From Planctomycetota bacterium (GTDB taxonomy: Bacteria > Planctomycetota > Phycisphaerae > Sedimentisphaerales > Anaerobacaceae), in assembly GCA_030641115.1 (NCBI GenBank), contig DAOWID010000486.1, forward strand, positions 1 through 34,130: a stretch of DNA of 34,130 nt, read 5' to 3'. This document shows positions 7,933-17,275 of the stretch, in pieces. Both the position numbers and the translations under genes were made by a program. Position 1 is the first letter of the stretch, and every line of letters begins with the position of its first letter. The notes beneath the pieces were generated by a model. The model searched no databases. It was not told the DNA's origin and saw only the letters and a program-made list of their open reading frames with translations.

Positions 7933-9447
7933 ATGAGAAACTTGATACTAAAGATAACGGAATTGTGGGAGGGGAGCGATCTCAAGGCAAAATGCGCAAA
8001 AGGCGCAATGGCTTTAGGTATTGGAACTGTTGGCGGGCGGACATTGCGATTTTTACGAATCCTGATTCTTGCGCGGATCTTAGCACCTAATCAATTTGGC
8101 ATAATAGCAATCGTAATAGCTTCTCTGAGGATGCTTGAGGCCTTTACGGAAGTTGGTGTAAAACAATCAGTGATTCAAAACAAGCGAGGCGACGAACGAG
8201 AATATCTCAATGTCGCATGGTGGTTTCAGTCGCTGCGAGGGCTGGGTCTTTTTGCAATTGCCATACTGGCTGCTCCGTGGATAAGTTTTTTCTACGGCAA
8301 GCCGGAGCTTCTTAGACTGTTTCAAGTTTCCTACCTGTCAATTCTTTTTACAAGTTTTATCAGCCCGCGTGTTTACGTGCTCGAGAAAGAATTTAGATTT
8401 GGCCGGTCAGTGCTTCTGGTTCAAGGCAGCGGCGTATTGGGCACGGTGATAACAATCGTGGCAGCTTTTATGATAAGAAATGTTTGGGCCCTTGTTATAG
8501 GTTTCGTTGCAGAAGCTGTAATACTGTGCTTGTTTTCATATATACTGGTTCCTTTCCTGCCAAGATTTAGGATAGATAGAGAATGCTTAAGAGAACTAAT
8601 GAAATTTGCTCGCAGAATGTTCGGCTTGCCGATTCTGACCTGGATCAGTCTTGGAGCGGACGTTTTGGTGCTGGGCAAAATTGTAGCCGACCACGAGTTG
8701 GGCATGTACAGTTTGGCCGTACATCTTGTTTCTTTACCCATCATTTTGTTTTCTCAGATAATAAATCCCGTTTTACTTTCTGGTTTTGCTCAGAAGCAGG
8801 ATGATAGAAATGCTCTTTGCCGTGCGGTCCTTAAGATTACGCGGGGCGCAGCTATCTTCGCCATACCGTTGGTAGCCTTTTTGGCGAGTTCTGCAAGTGG
8901 AATACTGCTGCTGGCTTATGGTCCCCAATATGTAGCGGTTGCTTTTCCATGTGGGATATTGTTTTTGCTCATTTTGGTTCGAGTTGAAGCTGCAATTCCT
9001 GCCACGTTGTATTTTGCAGTGGGCAGGCCTCACTTAAATCGCGGATTTGTTATGTTACGTGCAGCAATCATTGTTGCCCTTATTTATCCGGCGATTGATC
9101 GTTTTGGACTATCGGGTGCTGCTGCTGTTATGGTTCTGGGTCATTTTGCAGCTTTGTTGGTGCAGATATTTTGGTGTCGGAGAGTCATTGATCTTCATTT
9201 CGGCCTGTATATGCGCTGTTATGTCCCCGGGTTGTTACTGGCATTGCCGGTGATAGGGATTGTTGGCCTGGTGCAGTTGTCTGGAGTGGACTCTGCCGTA
9301 TGGCTTTTGACTGGTGGGACTTTGGCTCTCGCTGCGGCATTTGTAGGAGGCCTATTTACTTTGAATCACCACAAACCTTCTGCAGTTAAGAAAGGATCTG
9401 AGGATAAACTCGATTATTTATCTTCAGTTGAGGTTGACGGTGTTTGA
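7933..9447 (+). CDS. Polysaccharide/lipid-linked oligosaccharide flippase (Wzx-like, MOP superfamily)
   Basis: Multi-TM; 'GIGTVGGRTLRFLRILILARILAPNQFGIIAIVIASLRMLEAFTEVGVKQSVIQ' is typical of Polysacc_synt proteins. Confidence 0.9.
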   Translation: MRNLILKITELWEGSDLKAKCAKGAMALGIGTVGGRTLRFLRILILARILAPNQFGIIAIVIASLRMLEAFTEVGVKQSVIQNKRGDEREYLNVAWWFQSLRGLGLFAIAILAAPWISFFYGKPELLRLFQVSYLSILFTSFISPRVYVLEKEFRFGRSVLLVQGSGVLGTVITIVAAFMIRNVWALVIGFVAEAVILCLFSYILVPFLPRFRIDRECLRELMKFARRMFGLPILTWISLGADVLVLGKIVADHELGMYSLAVHLVSLPIILFSQIINPVLLSGFAQKQDDRNALCRAVLKITRGAAIFAIPLVAFLASSASGILLLAYGPQYVAVAFPCGILFLLILVRVEAAIPATLYFAVGRPHLNRGFVMLRAAIIVALIYPAIDRFGLSGAAAVMVLGHFAALLVQIFWCRRVIDLHFGLYMRCYVPGLLLALPVIGIVGLVQLSGVDSAVWLLTGGTLALAAAFVGGLFTLNHHKPSAVKKGSEDKLDYLSSVEVDGV

Positions 9448-10753
9448 AAAAGACAGCCCAATAAAGAAAAAGAAGAAAATATGCCTGCTTGGTGCTTCCT
9501 TCGAGACCGGCAATCTCGGTGTGAGTGCTTTGACTGAGTCGAGTATAAAGGTTATTCTTAACCGCTGGCCTGATGCCGAAATTACGCTTCTGGGCAGTGG
9601 GTATGTGCCTCGAGAGCATTGTATATCTCTGTCAGGTAAAGAAATATGTGTCAAAACGCTTCCAATCAGATTCTGTAAAAACATCTTCTTGCGGTATCAT
9701 TTTTTATGGTTCGCGTTTTATGGCCTGCTTGTGAGAGTTCTGCCTACACTGCGGCTGAAAAATGCGGTGGCTGATCGCAATCCAAATTTCAAAGTGCTGT
9801 ATGAGACGGATTTGGTGGCAGACATTACAGGGGGCGACAGCTTTAGCAACATTTATGGTTTTCGACGATTCTTCCTGGGGTTTTTACACAAGTGGCTTGT
9901 CATTTTCCTTCGAAAGAAATTTGTCCTCTTGCCACAAACATACGGGCCCTTCAAAGGAAATATAACCAGGGCCATGGCCAGATACATCTTAAGGCGTGCC
10001 AGCGAGATTTATTCGAGGGACCGGGAGAGCGTGGAATATGTCAAGGACCTATTGGACAGCAATAAAGAGGATGGGAAAATCCAATTTGCTCCGGATGTTG
10101 CCTTTGTTCTGGATTCGCGTAAACCGGACGATTTCGATGCATCACCATTATCACAAATATCGAAGGATGTTACAGTAGTAGGACTCAATGTAAGCGGTCT
10201 TCTTTTTAACGGCGGTTACACTGGGGATAATATGTTCGGCCTGAAAACGGATTACCGCACATTGGTCCGGGACGTTATCAAGATGCTCCTAAAAGAGGAG
10301 GAAGTAGTTGTTTTACTAATTCCCCACGTATTTCCGCCAGCCGGTTGTGAGGTCGAAAGCGACCCTAAAGCGTGCCTAAAGATATATGAGCAGCTAAAGC
10401 AAATATACCCCGGCAGAATATTCCTGGTCGAAGGCGAGTACGACCAGTGTGAAATAAAGTATGTGATAGGGTTATGCGATTTCTTTATTGGCTCCCGGAT
10501 GCATTCATGTATAGCAGCTCTGTCACAGGGCATCCCGGTTGTCGGACTGGCCTATAGCAAGAAATTTCGGGGTGTATTTGAAACAGTGGACGCTGATGAT
10601 TTTGTTGTGGACATGCGTCGTAGTGAACTAAAACAGATACTCATGACTACTGGAAGTGCTTTTGAGCAAAGAAGGATTACAGCAGAGCAACTCAAGAACA
10701 CTATACCTGAGATAAAAAGCAAAGTCTTGAATATGCTCCAGGATTTATTATGA
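9428..10753 (+). CDS. Polysaccharide pyruvyl transferase family protein
   Basis: 'ICLLGASFETGNLGVSALTESSIKVIL', 'LLPQTYGPFKG', 'IYSRDRESVEYVKDLL', 'FIGSRMHSCIAALSQGIPVVGLAYSKKFRGVFE' are characteristic of PF04230-type proteins. Confidence 0.88.
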   Translation: MRLTVFEKDSPIKKKKKICLLGASFETGNLGVSALTESSIKVILNRWPDAEITLLGSGYVPREHCISLSGKEICVKTLPIRFCKNIFLRYHFLWFAFYGLLVRVLPTLRLKNAVADRNPNFKVLYETDLVADITGGDSFSNIYGFRRFFLGFLHKWLVIFLRKKFVLLPQTYGPFKGNITRAMARYILRRASEIYSRDRESVEYVKDLLDSNKEDGKIQFAPDVAFVLDSRKPDDFDASPLSQISKDVTVVGLNVSGLLFNGGYTGDNMFGLKTDYRTLVRDVIKMLLKEEEVVVLLIPHVFPPAGCEVESDPKACLKIYEQLKQIYPGRIFLVEGEYDQCEIKYVIGLCDFFIGSRMHSCIAALSQGIPVVGLAYSKKFRGVFETVDADDFVVDMRRSELKQILMTTGSAFEQRRITAEQLKNTIPEIKSKVLNMLQDLL

Positions 10754-12180
10754 CAGGTGAACGATTGAAACGGAGCAAATCAAATATGGCGGAATCACCA
10801 GCTACTGGAAATTTATTGAAAATACTTTTGTCACCACCTATGAACCGGAAGGGGAAGCGACTTTCGCCGATAAATGCCGTGCCGGCTCTTAACGATACCG
10901 GGTTAGGGTATATTGCAGCAGCCTGCAAGAAAGCGGGAGTAGACGTTACGCTTCTAAGTTGGAATGCAAACCTGGATATAGAGTCCTTTCAGTGCAAGCT
11001 CCTTGAGTTACGCCCTGACATAGTTGGTCTCAAAGTTTTTACGACAATGTTTAGAGAAACATATGAGACCCTCCATTGCGTTCGCGAGACACTTCCCAGT
11101 GCAATAACAATTATCGGGGGTCCACACCCCTCGACGAGCTACCCGGAAGATTTATTTATCGAGTTTGATGGCCTTCTTGATTTTGCTTTTGCTGGCGATG
11201 GTGAAAACGGAGTCGTTGAATTAGTCGACCAGATTCGTGTTGCAGGCGGAAAACCAGAAAGGCAAAAAATTGCGGACGTACCCGGTCTGATATATAAATA
11301 CGGCAATGAAGTGATCAGCAACCAACCAGATTTAGAAGCGGAATTGGATACTTTAGCTCCTATGGACTGGTCCATACAACAACCCGCTTGGTTTGGTACG
11401 AATCATGGTCTGGATAATGTAAGCATAGGTGCGCTAATCATGGATTCTCGAGGTTGCCCAGGCCGGTGCTCTTATTGCCTGTCACATAAGATTAATGGTT
11501 CCAAACCGCGGCACCGTAGCCTGAACCTCTTATGTGCTGAGATCGACGAGTTGGTACACAAATATGGAGTTCGGGTTTTGGTCTTTACGGGAAATGCCTT
11601 TCTATCTGATGTGGATTACGTTCGAGAGTTGTGCCAATGGCTCATCGTGTTCGGTACTCCCCTAAAATGGACCTGTACTGGCGCGGCCTATGGCCGTAAC
11701 TTACGAGATCCTAAACTCCTTGAGCTGATGCGACGCGCTGGCTGCACTCTTATTCATTTTGGCATTGAAAGTGGGAATCCTAACGTGCGGGAGTGCCTGT
11801 GCCAACCCATCTCTCTTGAGGAATGTACTGAAATCGTGAATCTCACTACGGAGGCTAGGATTCATGCAGCGTGCTATTTCATGTTTGGATTCCCAGATGA
11901 GACTGTCAGGGAAATGAACGACACAATCAAGTATGCTTTATCATTGCCAGCCTATTCAATTAGTTTTGCGACCTGTCTGCCTCTGCCTGGAACTTCGAGC
12001 TACAGAGCGGTCTTGGAACGGCAGGGAATAGACCGAATTGACTGGAGTGCGTACAACTTCAGAAACCCCAAACTGCTTCCCTGCAAAGCATCACCGGGAC
12101 AGGTGCACCGCAAAATCTTTGAGATGAGACTACTGAGAAAATTCAGCTTTGCTCGGGGCCTGTACCGATTCATATACTGA
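10750..12180 (+). CDS. B12-binding-domain radical SAM protein
   Basis: N-terminal cobalamin-binding-like fold ('RPDIVGLKVFTTMFRETYETLHCVRETLPSAITIIGGPHPS'), CxxxCxxC motif 'SRGCPGRCSYCLSHKI', 'HFGIESGNPNVRE'; ATGA overlap with the preceding gene. Confidence 0.9.
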   Translation: MTGERLKRSKSNMAESPATGNLLKILLSPPMNRKGKRLSPINAVPALNDTGLGYIAAACKKAGVDVTLLSWNANLDIESFQCKLLELRPDIVGLKVFTTMFRETYETLHCVRETLPSAITIIGGPHPSTSYPEDLFIEFDGLLDFAFAGDGENGVVELVDQIRVAGGKPERQKIADVPGLIYKYGNEVISNQPDLEAELDTLAPMDWSIQQPAWFGTNHGLDNVSIGALIMDSRGCPGRCSYCLSHKINGSKPRHRSLNLLCAEIDELVHKYGVRVLVFTGNAFLSDVDYVRELCQWLIVFGTPLKWTCTGAAYGRNLRDPKLLELMRRAGCTLIHFGIESGNPNVRECLCQPISLEECTEIVNLTTEARIHAACYFMFGFPDETVREMNDTIKYALSLPAYSISFATCLPLPGTSSYRAVLERQGIDRIDWSAYNFRNPKLLPCKASPGQVHRKIFEMRLLRKFSFARGLYRFIY

Positions 12181-12213
12181 CCCGAAAGACAGAGCGCTCA
12201 GATCCACTCTAAA

Positions 12214-12278
12214 ACTCACAGGGGACCTTATTTAGAGCCAACTGCAAAAGTTGAGCTGAGTATCTGTGAGTGATTTTT
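12214..12278 (+). terminator. Candidate intra-cluster terminator/attenuator
   Basis: Perfect 8-bp inverted repeat ACTCACAG (12214-12221) / CTGTGAGT (12264-12271) enclosing an AACT/AGTT hairpin and followed by GATTTTTT. Confidence 0.45.
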
Positions 12279-12365
12279 TCCGAATTGTTTTGATGGCAAT
12301 GCAGAGTGGCAGAAGCAAATGATCCAGATTAAACTGTTAATGAGTTTTGGGGAAATTGTTTCGCA

Positions 12366-13673
12366 GTGCTCGGCATAACTTTGACAATTGCGATTGTTGC
12401 TTCTGTGCTGGTTGTGATACTTCGTCCACATTACGCCGTTGCTGTATATTTTACGGTATTATGCTGGTATCCCAATTATCTTGTGGTAAACATAGGTAAT
12501 ATGGACATATCGGCAGTTCGTATTGTGGTGAGTGTATTGCTTTTACGGTGCCTGTGCAGCAAACAGATTAAGAGTGCATTTGTATGGTCCCGGCTGGATA
12601 CGTTGGTGATACTCAGTATAGCGGTGTATGTCGTGATATTTTTTGTCACCAGGCCATTAAGCATAGCTTTAGAAAATAGAAGCGGATTTTTGCTTGATAC
12701 GTGGTTTGCTTATATGGCTGTCCGCTTTTGCATCACTACTCGTGAAGGATTTAGCACTGTTGTGAAATGTGTTGGCATTCTCCTTGCTCCGCTTGCTATT
12801 CTGGGCGTTGTAGAGGCGGTTAGCGGTTGGCAGCCTTATCTGCCCCTTACACAGTATTGTCCCTGGCGGCAAGGCATCCTGACCATCGAGCCACGTACGG
12901 GATTCAACAGAGCCGTTGGGCCTTTTGGCCATCCGATTATGTTTGGAGCGTGCTTCGCAATGTTTTTGCCGCTTATTTATTCTCTGCGTCACCAGAAGAA
13001 TGCTTGGCACAGTTTGGCTTATATTCTTTCAGGCGTGGCGCTGTTAGGTGGTCTAAGTAGCATGTCCAGTGGTCCGTGGGCCATGGTGATAATGGCAGTT
13101 CTCTGTCTGGCGTTGGAAAAACGCAAACACTGGGTCAAACCACTCCTAATATTTTTTGTAATTTCATGTATTGGCACTGGAATTATCAGTAACAGACCCT
13201 TCTATCATGTGATACTTTCTCGGCTAAATCCAATCGGAGGAAGCTGGTGGCATCGGGCCAGATTAATAGACCTTGCAATTGAGAATATCGGTGAATGGTG
13301 GCTGGCCGGCTATGGCGAGCAAGACCCCGGCTGGGGTCAGTTCCTGGGCAGCGACACCACCGACTTGACAAATCAGTATATTCTGCACGCCGTGCAGTAT
13401 GGTACGCTCGGAGTTGTAGCACTTTGCGTGGTACTGGCTTCTGTGTTTTCAAATTTGAATCGTTTACACAATGTAGCTCAACACCCTCAAACAGAGTCAT
13501 TAGCCTGGGCTCTTGGCAGTTCAATCTTTGCTGTAACAGTCGTATTTATGTCCGTCAGCTTTTTTGGACAAATGCTGAGCTTGTTTTATTGTCTTCTCGG
13601 GATGGTTGGTTCTACCTGCAATTTTGCCCCGATGGAGCAAGGAAGGTCAAGGAGCTCGTTTTTGTGCAAATAG
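12366..13673 (+). CDS. O-antigen ligase/polymerase-like (Wzy) membrane protein
   Basis: Multi-TM with 'GFNRAVGPFGHPIMFGACFAMFLPLI...' and 'YGTLGVVALCVVLASVF', typical of Wzy_C-type proteins; GTG start. Confidence 0.8.
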   Translation: MLGITLTIAIVASVLVVILRPHYAVAVYFTVLCWYPNYLVVNIGNMDISAVRIVVSVLLLRCLCSKQIKSAFVWSRLDTLVILSIAVYVVIFFVTRPLSIALENRSGFLLDTWFAYMAVRFCITTREGFSTVVKCVGILLAPLAILGVVEAVSGWQPYLPLTQYCPWRQGILTIEPRTGFNRAVGPFGHPIMFGACFAMFLPLIYSLRHQKNAWHSLAYILSGVALLGGLSSMSSGPWAMVIMAVLCLALEKRKHWVKPLLIFFVISCIGTGIISNRPFYHVILSRLNPIGGSWWHRARLIDLAIENIGEWWLAGYGEQDPGWGQFLGSDTTDLTNQYILHAVQYGTLGVVALCVVLASVFSNLNRLHNVAQHPQTESLAWALGSSIFAVTVVFMSVSFFGQMLSLFYCLLGMVGSTCNFAPMEQGRSRSSFLCK

Positions 13674-13782
13674 AAGTCTTCGAAAAACTAAGAGACTGAG
13701 GTTGGGGTATCAGGCGGCTTGAGTTGTATTGAACGGGAATGAGAACTTGAAATTTGGAAACCGGTAGAATCTTGAGGAAAAT

Positions 13783-14955
13783 ATGGAGATTATAAAAGCA
13801 ACGAGCCTCGAAGAAATCGAAGCCATCCGTCCTGCCTGGGAGAAGATGCAGATTGACGAACCTCACCCAATTATTAACGCGAATATTGACAGATATCTTT
13901 CTGTTGTCAAAACAAGCGATGATGATGTGCAACCATACGTGCTCCTGTTTTGCCAGCAGAGCGAGCCTGTGGTCATGGTAATAGGACGCCTGGAGGAACA
14001 CAAATTTACGTGCAAAATTGGGTACAAGGTCGTACGGAATCCGTCAGTTCGTTGCTTAACTGTTGTGTACGGCGGTATCCTTGGGCAAACAAATCCTAAA
14101 ATTTGTGCGACAGTCGTTTATGAACTTATGCAAGTGCTTCGGAGAGATGAAGCAGAAGTCATTTTCTTTAACCAGCTTCGAACTGATTCGCATATGTATC
14201 GCTTATCCAGGGAAAAGCCCAAATTTCTTTGTAGAGGCCATTTCCCTAAGGCGGAAAAACATTGGCGGACAGAACTGCCGGCCAGCCCGGAGGTGCTTTA
14301 CGGGAGTTTTAGCAGAAAACGCAAAAAGGAATGGAAACGCTTGAGTAGAAGACTGGAAGATGCTGCTGCTGGGCCAATTGATGTGAAATCGTATTGTGAC
14401 GAGAGCCAAGTAGATCTCTTTGTGACAATAGCCTCTAAAATATCGGCCATGACCTATAAAGGTGCCCTTGGCGTAGGCTTTGAGGATACATCCCAAACGC
14501 GTACTCTGTTGATACAGGCTGCTCAGGCCGATAGGTGGCGTGCTTACGTGCTGTATGCCGGAGATGAGCCTTGTGCTTTCGAATCGGGAATCATCTATGG
14601 AAGAACATATTTTGCGGAGGCCATAGGTTATGAGCCTCATCGGCGATCGTTCAGCCCAGGAACAATATTATTTGTGAAAGTCCTTGAAGGACTATGCAGT
14701 AATCCTCGCGTGGATTTCTTTGACTATGGTTTTGGCAACGCTGAATACAAAGAAAGGCTTGGTACAGAGTCTTGGTTAGAAGCCTCTGTTTACATTTTTG
14801 CGCCCAGGTTCTATCCTGTCTTGGTCAATTTGGCTGACTCTTCAATAAGGGGCTTATCGTTAGGTCTGGCTTTTCTTGCAAGCAAGTTAGGCATTACCAG
14901 AAAAGTCAAAAGACGCTGGCGTGATAGGTTACAAGACAAGGCCGGTGAGAAATAG
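13783..14955 (+). CDS. Second CelD/FemAB-like GNAT-fold transferase
   Basis: 'FSRKRKKEWKRLSRRLEDA', 'FFDYGFGNAEYKERLGTESW' parallel the 5990-7186 product. Confidence 0.72.
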   Translation: MEIIKATSLEEIEAIRPAWEKMQIDEPHPIINANIDRYLSVVKTSDDDVQPYVLLFCQQSEPVVMVIGRLEEHKFTCKIGYKVVRNPSVRCLTVVYGGILGQTNPKICATVVYELMQVLRRDEAEVIFFNQLRTDSHMYRLSREKPKFLCRGHFPKAEKHWRTELPASPEVLYGSFSRKRKKEWKRLSRRLEDAAAGPIDVKSYCDESQVDLFVTIASKISAMTYKGALGVGFEDTSQTRTLLIQAAQADRWRAYVLYAGDEPCAFESGIIYGRTYFAEAIGYEPHRRSFSPGTILFVKVLEGLCSNPRVDFFDYGFGNAEYKERLGTESWLEASVYIFAPRFYPVLVNLADSSIRGLSLGLAFLASKLGITRKVKRRWRDRLQDKAGEK

Positions 14956-14986
14956 AGATTGGAGGTAACTTCACATCACCTTCGTA

Positions 14987-15694
14987 TTGATTGGATTTTG
15001 CGGGCTTGCGGTTGTATTTATCTATGTTGGTATCCCACTAATTTATGGAAGATGTGATAGAGTGCTGCTGAGGCACAAAGCAATCAGGTTGGGATATTTG
15101 CTTTTGACATTTGACGACGGCCCCGGAAGAAGGCTGACCCCTGTTATTCTCCAGTTGCTGGCCGAGTACAAAGTCAAGGCAACATTTTTCCTTCTTGGCG
15201 GAAACATAACTGGGCGTGAAGAAATTGTCAGGCAAATAGCAGCGCAAGGTCATGAGATATGTTCTCATGGCTATGACCATCTGAATTATTGGTACGTTTC
15301 TCCAATTCGCGCTTTGTGTGATATTAAACGGGGTTGGCAATCCATCGATGACGCACTAAATGAAAAACGAAAGAAATATCCCTTTCGGCCTCCTTATGGC
15401 AAGCTTAATTTGGTGTGTATGATATATCTTATTGTAAGAAGAGTCCCTATCATCTATTGGTCAATTGTTTCAGGTGATGCCTGGCCATCAAGCAAAATAG
15501 ACAGTCAACGCGCTGGGTTGCTGACCGAAAAAGCGGGTGGCGGAATAGTCCTTTTTCATGACTTCGATCGGTCGGATGATAGTGTTGATGGGCAGGTTGT
15601 TGCATCGATTCGTTCAGTCCTTGAGGTGGCGGAAAACGCTGGCATGAACTTCGCAACCATTTCGGAGCTACTAAAAGCGCGCGGACAGAATTGA
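14987..15694 (+). CDS. Polysaccharide deacetylase (NodB homology domain), membrane-anchored
   Basis: 'LTFDDGPGRRLTPVILQLLAEYKVKATFFLLG', 'GHEICSHGYDH', 'FRPPYGKLN', 'GGGIVLFHDFD'. Confidence 0.92.
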   Translation: MIGFCGLAVVFIYVGIPLIYGRCDRVLLRHKAIRLGYLLLTFDDGPGRRLTPVILQLLAEYKVKATFFLLGGNITGREEIVRQIAAQGHEICSHGYDHLNYWYVSPIRALCDIKRGWQSIDDALNEKRKKYPFRPPYGKLNLVCMIYLIVRRVPIIYWSIVSGDAWPSSKIDSQRAGLLTEKAGGGIVLFHDFDRSDDSVDGQVVASIRSVLEVAENAGMNFATISELLKARGQN

Positions 15695-15760
15695 ATCTTT
15701 CACACGCAAAACCTGAACCAATATGTTTGTCGAATCATACGAATATACTTCAACTGGAGA

Positions 15761-16375
15761 GTGGCAATGGTTGATGTCGAGGCAATAAAGAAGAAAAGAA
15801 CACAATTGCTGCTGGAATTGATGAAGCGAAAAGGAAATGCCAGGGTTCTGGATGTAGGCTGTCAGTCTGGCGAACTGTGCCGTCAACTCTTGCAACTGAG
15901 ACACGAACCATACGGTATTGAGATAGTAGAAGAGTTGATAGACACGGCCAAAGCCAGGTATCCTCAGATCAAGTTTGAATTGGCGGATTGCGAGAAACAC
16001 ATGCTATTTGCCGATAAGTTCTTTGATGTTGTTTGGGCGGGTGATGTTATTGAACACATACGTTTTACCGACGTCTTCGTCAATGAAATAAACAGAGTTC
16101 TGAAGCGCGGCGGCATTTTTTTCTTGAGTACTCCGATGCATAATATGATCAAGAATGTGCTTATATCTCTGTACAACTTCGAAAAACATTTCGACCCGGA
16201 ATTTCCTCACTTAAGATTTTACTCCGTTAGAAGCTTAACGAGTACGTTGGAAAAGAGAGGTTTTGAAATAGTTTCGGTAAATTACATTGGAAGAATTAGG
16301 CCGATTGCAAGCAGCATGTTCGTTTTGTCAAGGAAGGTAGAGGACAAAGAAGTGGCCAGCACGCACCGCTATTGA
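15761..16375 (+). CDS. SAM-dependent methyltransferase
   Basis: 'ARVLDVGCQSGELCRQLLQLRHEPYGIEIVEELIDTAKARYP', 'FDVVWAGDVIEHI', 'LKRGGIFFLSTP'. Confidence 0.9.
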   Translation: MAMVDVEAIKKKRTQLLLELMKRKGNARVLDVGCQSGELCRQLLQLRHEPYGIEIVEELIDTAKARYPQIKFELADCEKHMLFADKFFDVVWAGDVIEHIRFTDVFVNEINRVLKRGGIFFLSTPMHNMIKNVLISLYNFEKHFDPEFPHLRFYSVRSLTSTLEKRGFEIVSVNYIGRIRPIASSMFVLSRKVEDKEVASTHRY

Positions 16376-16408
16376 AAGACCTATTCACAATCGGGTGATT
16401 GGACGCCT

Positions 16409-17275
16409 ATGAAATCAACTACAAGGAGACTGCTGGAATTTGTAGAATTTGTCAGCGCAGCAGTATATTTGATGGTTTTACTCATGCTGCGAAAAAGAAC
16501 GCGACGATCAATCATATACTACCATGGCATACAGAAGAAAGACGTATGCAGATTTGAAAAACAAATGGTATATTTGGCCAAGAACTGCCGTGTGGTTGGC
16601 GTCTCTGAGATTGGCGAAGTTAACGCAGACATACGGTCTGCAGTTGCAATAACATTTGATGATGCCTTTGTAAGCGTGCTTGAAAATGCTGTTCCGGTTT
16701 TGAAAAAGTATGGTCTGACTGCTGGAATCTTCGTTCCCACTGACAATCTCGCGCAACCACCTCATTGGGAGATGCCGGATAACTGTTCTGAAAAAAATGA
16801 AATCGTTATGAGCAGCGACCAACTCAGCAAACTTGACAAAGACGGTTTTGCGATATTATCACATTCCGTTTCTCACCCTAACTTAACTCTAGTTGACAAT
16901 GATAGACTACAAAGTGAACTGCAATGGTCGAAGAATATTCTGGAAGAAATTCTTGGACACGAAATCGTTGGCATAAGTTATCCTCATGGAGCTTTTGACG
17001 ATAGAGTTTGCCGACTCGCTAAGAAAATTGGCTACAAGCTTGGCTTTACTATAGAACCGACTATGCTTAATAGTAGTACTGACTCTTTGAAGATAGGGCG
17101 GTTTGCTGTGTCACCAAGAGATAGTTTATTAAAATTTAGACTTAAGGTCAACGGGGCATATCAGGCCACAACGTACTTGCGGAGTACGAAAGCCAGTCTA
17201 TTTCGACTGGTGGATAGAAAAAGGATGCTCGCGTGCAACAACACAGACACTAGAGAGCGTATGGAGGCACGTTAA
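16409..17275 (+). CDS. Polysaccharide deacetylase family protein
   Basis: 'SAVAITFDDAFVSVLENAVPVLKKYGLTAGIFVPT', 'ILSHSVSHPNL', 'ISYPHGAFDDRV'. Confidence 0.88.
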   Translation: MKSTTRRLLEFVEFVSAAVYLMVLLMLRKRTRRSIIYYHGIQKKDVCRFEKQMVYLAKNCRVVGVSEIGEVNADIRSAVAITFDDAFVSVLENAVPVLKKYGLTAGIFVPTDNLAQPPHWEMPDNCSEKNEIVMSSDQLSKLDKDGFAILSHSVSHPNLTLVDNDRLQSELQWSKNILEEILGHEIVGISYPHGAFDDRVCRLAKKIGYKLGFTIEPTMLNSSTDSLKIGRFAVSPRDSLLKFRLKVNGAYQATTYLRSTKASLFRLVDRKRMLACNNTDTRERMEAR

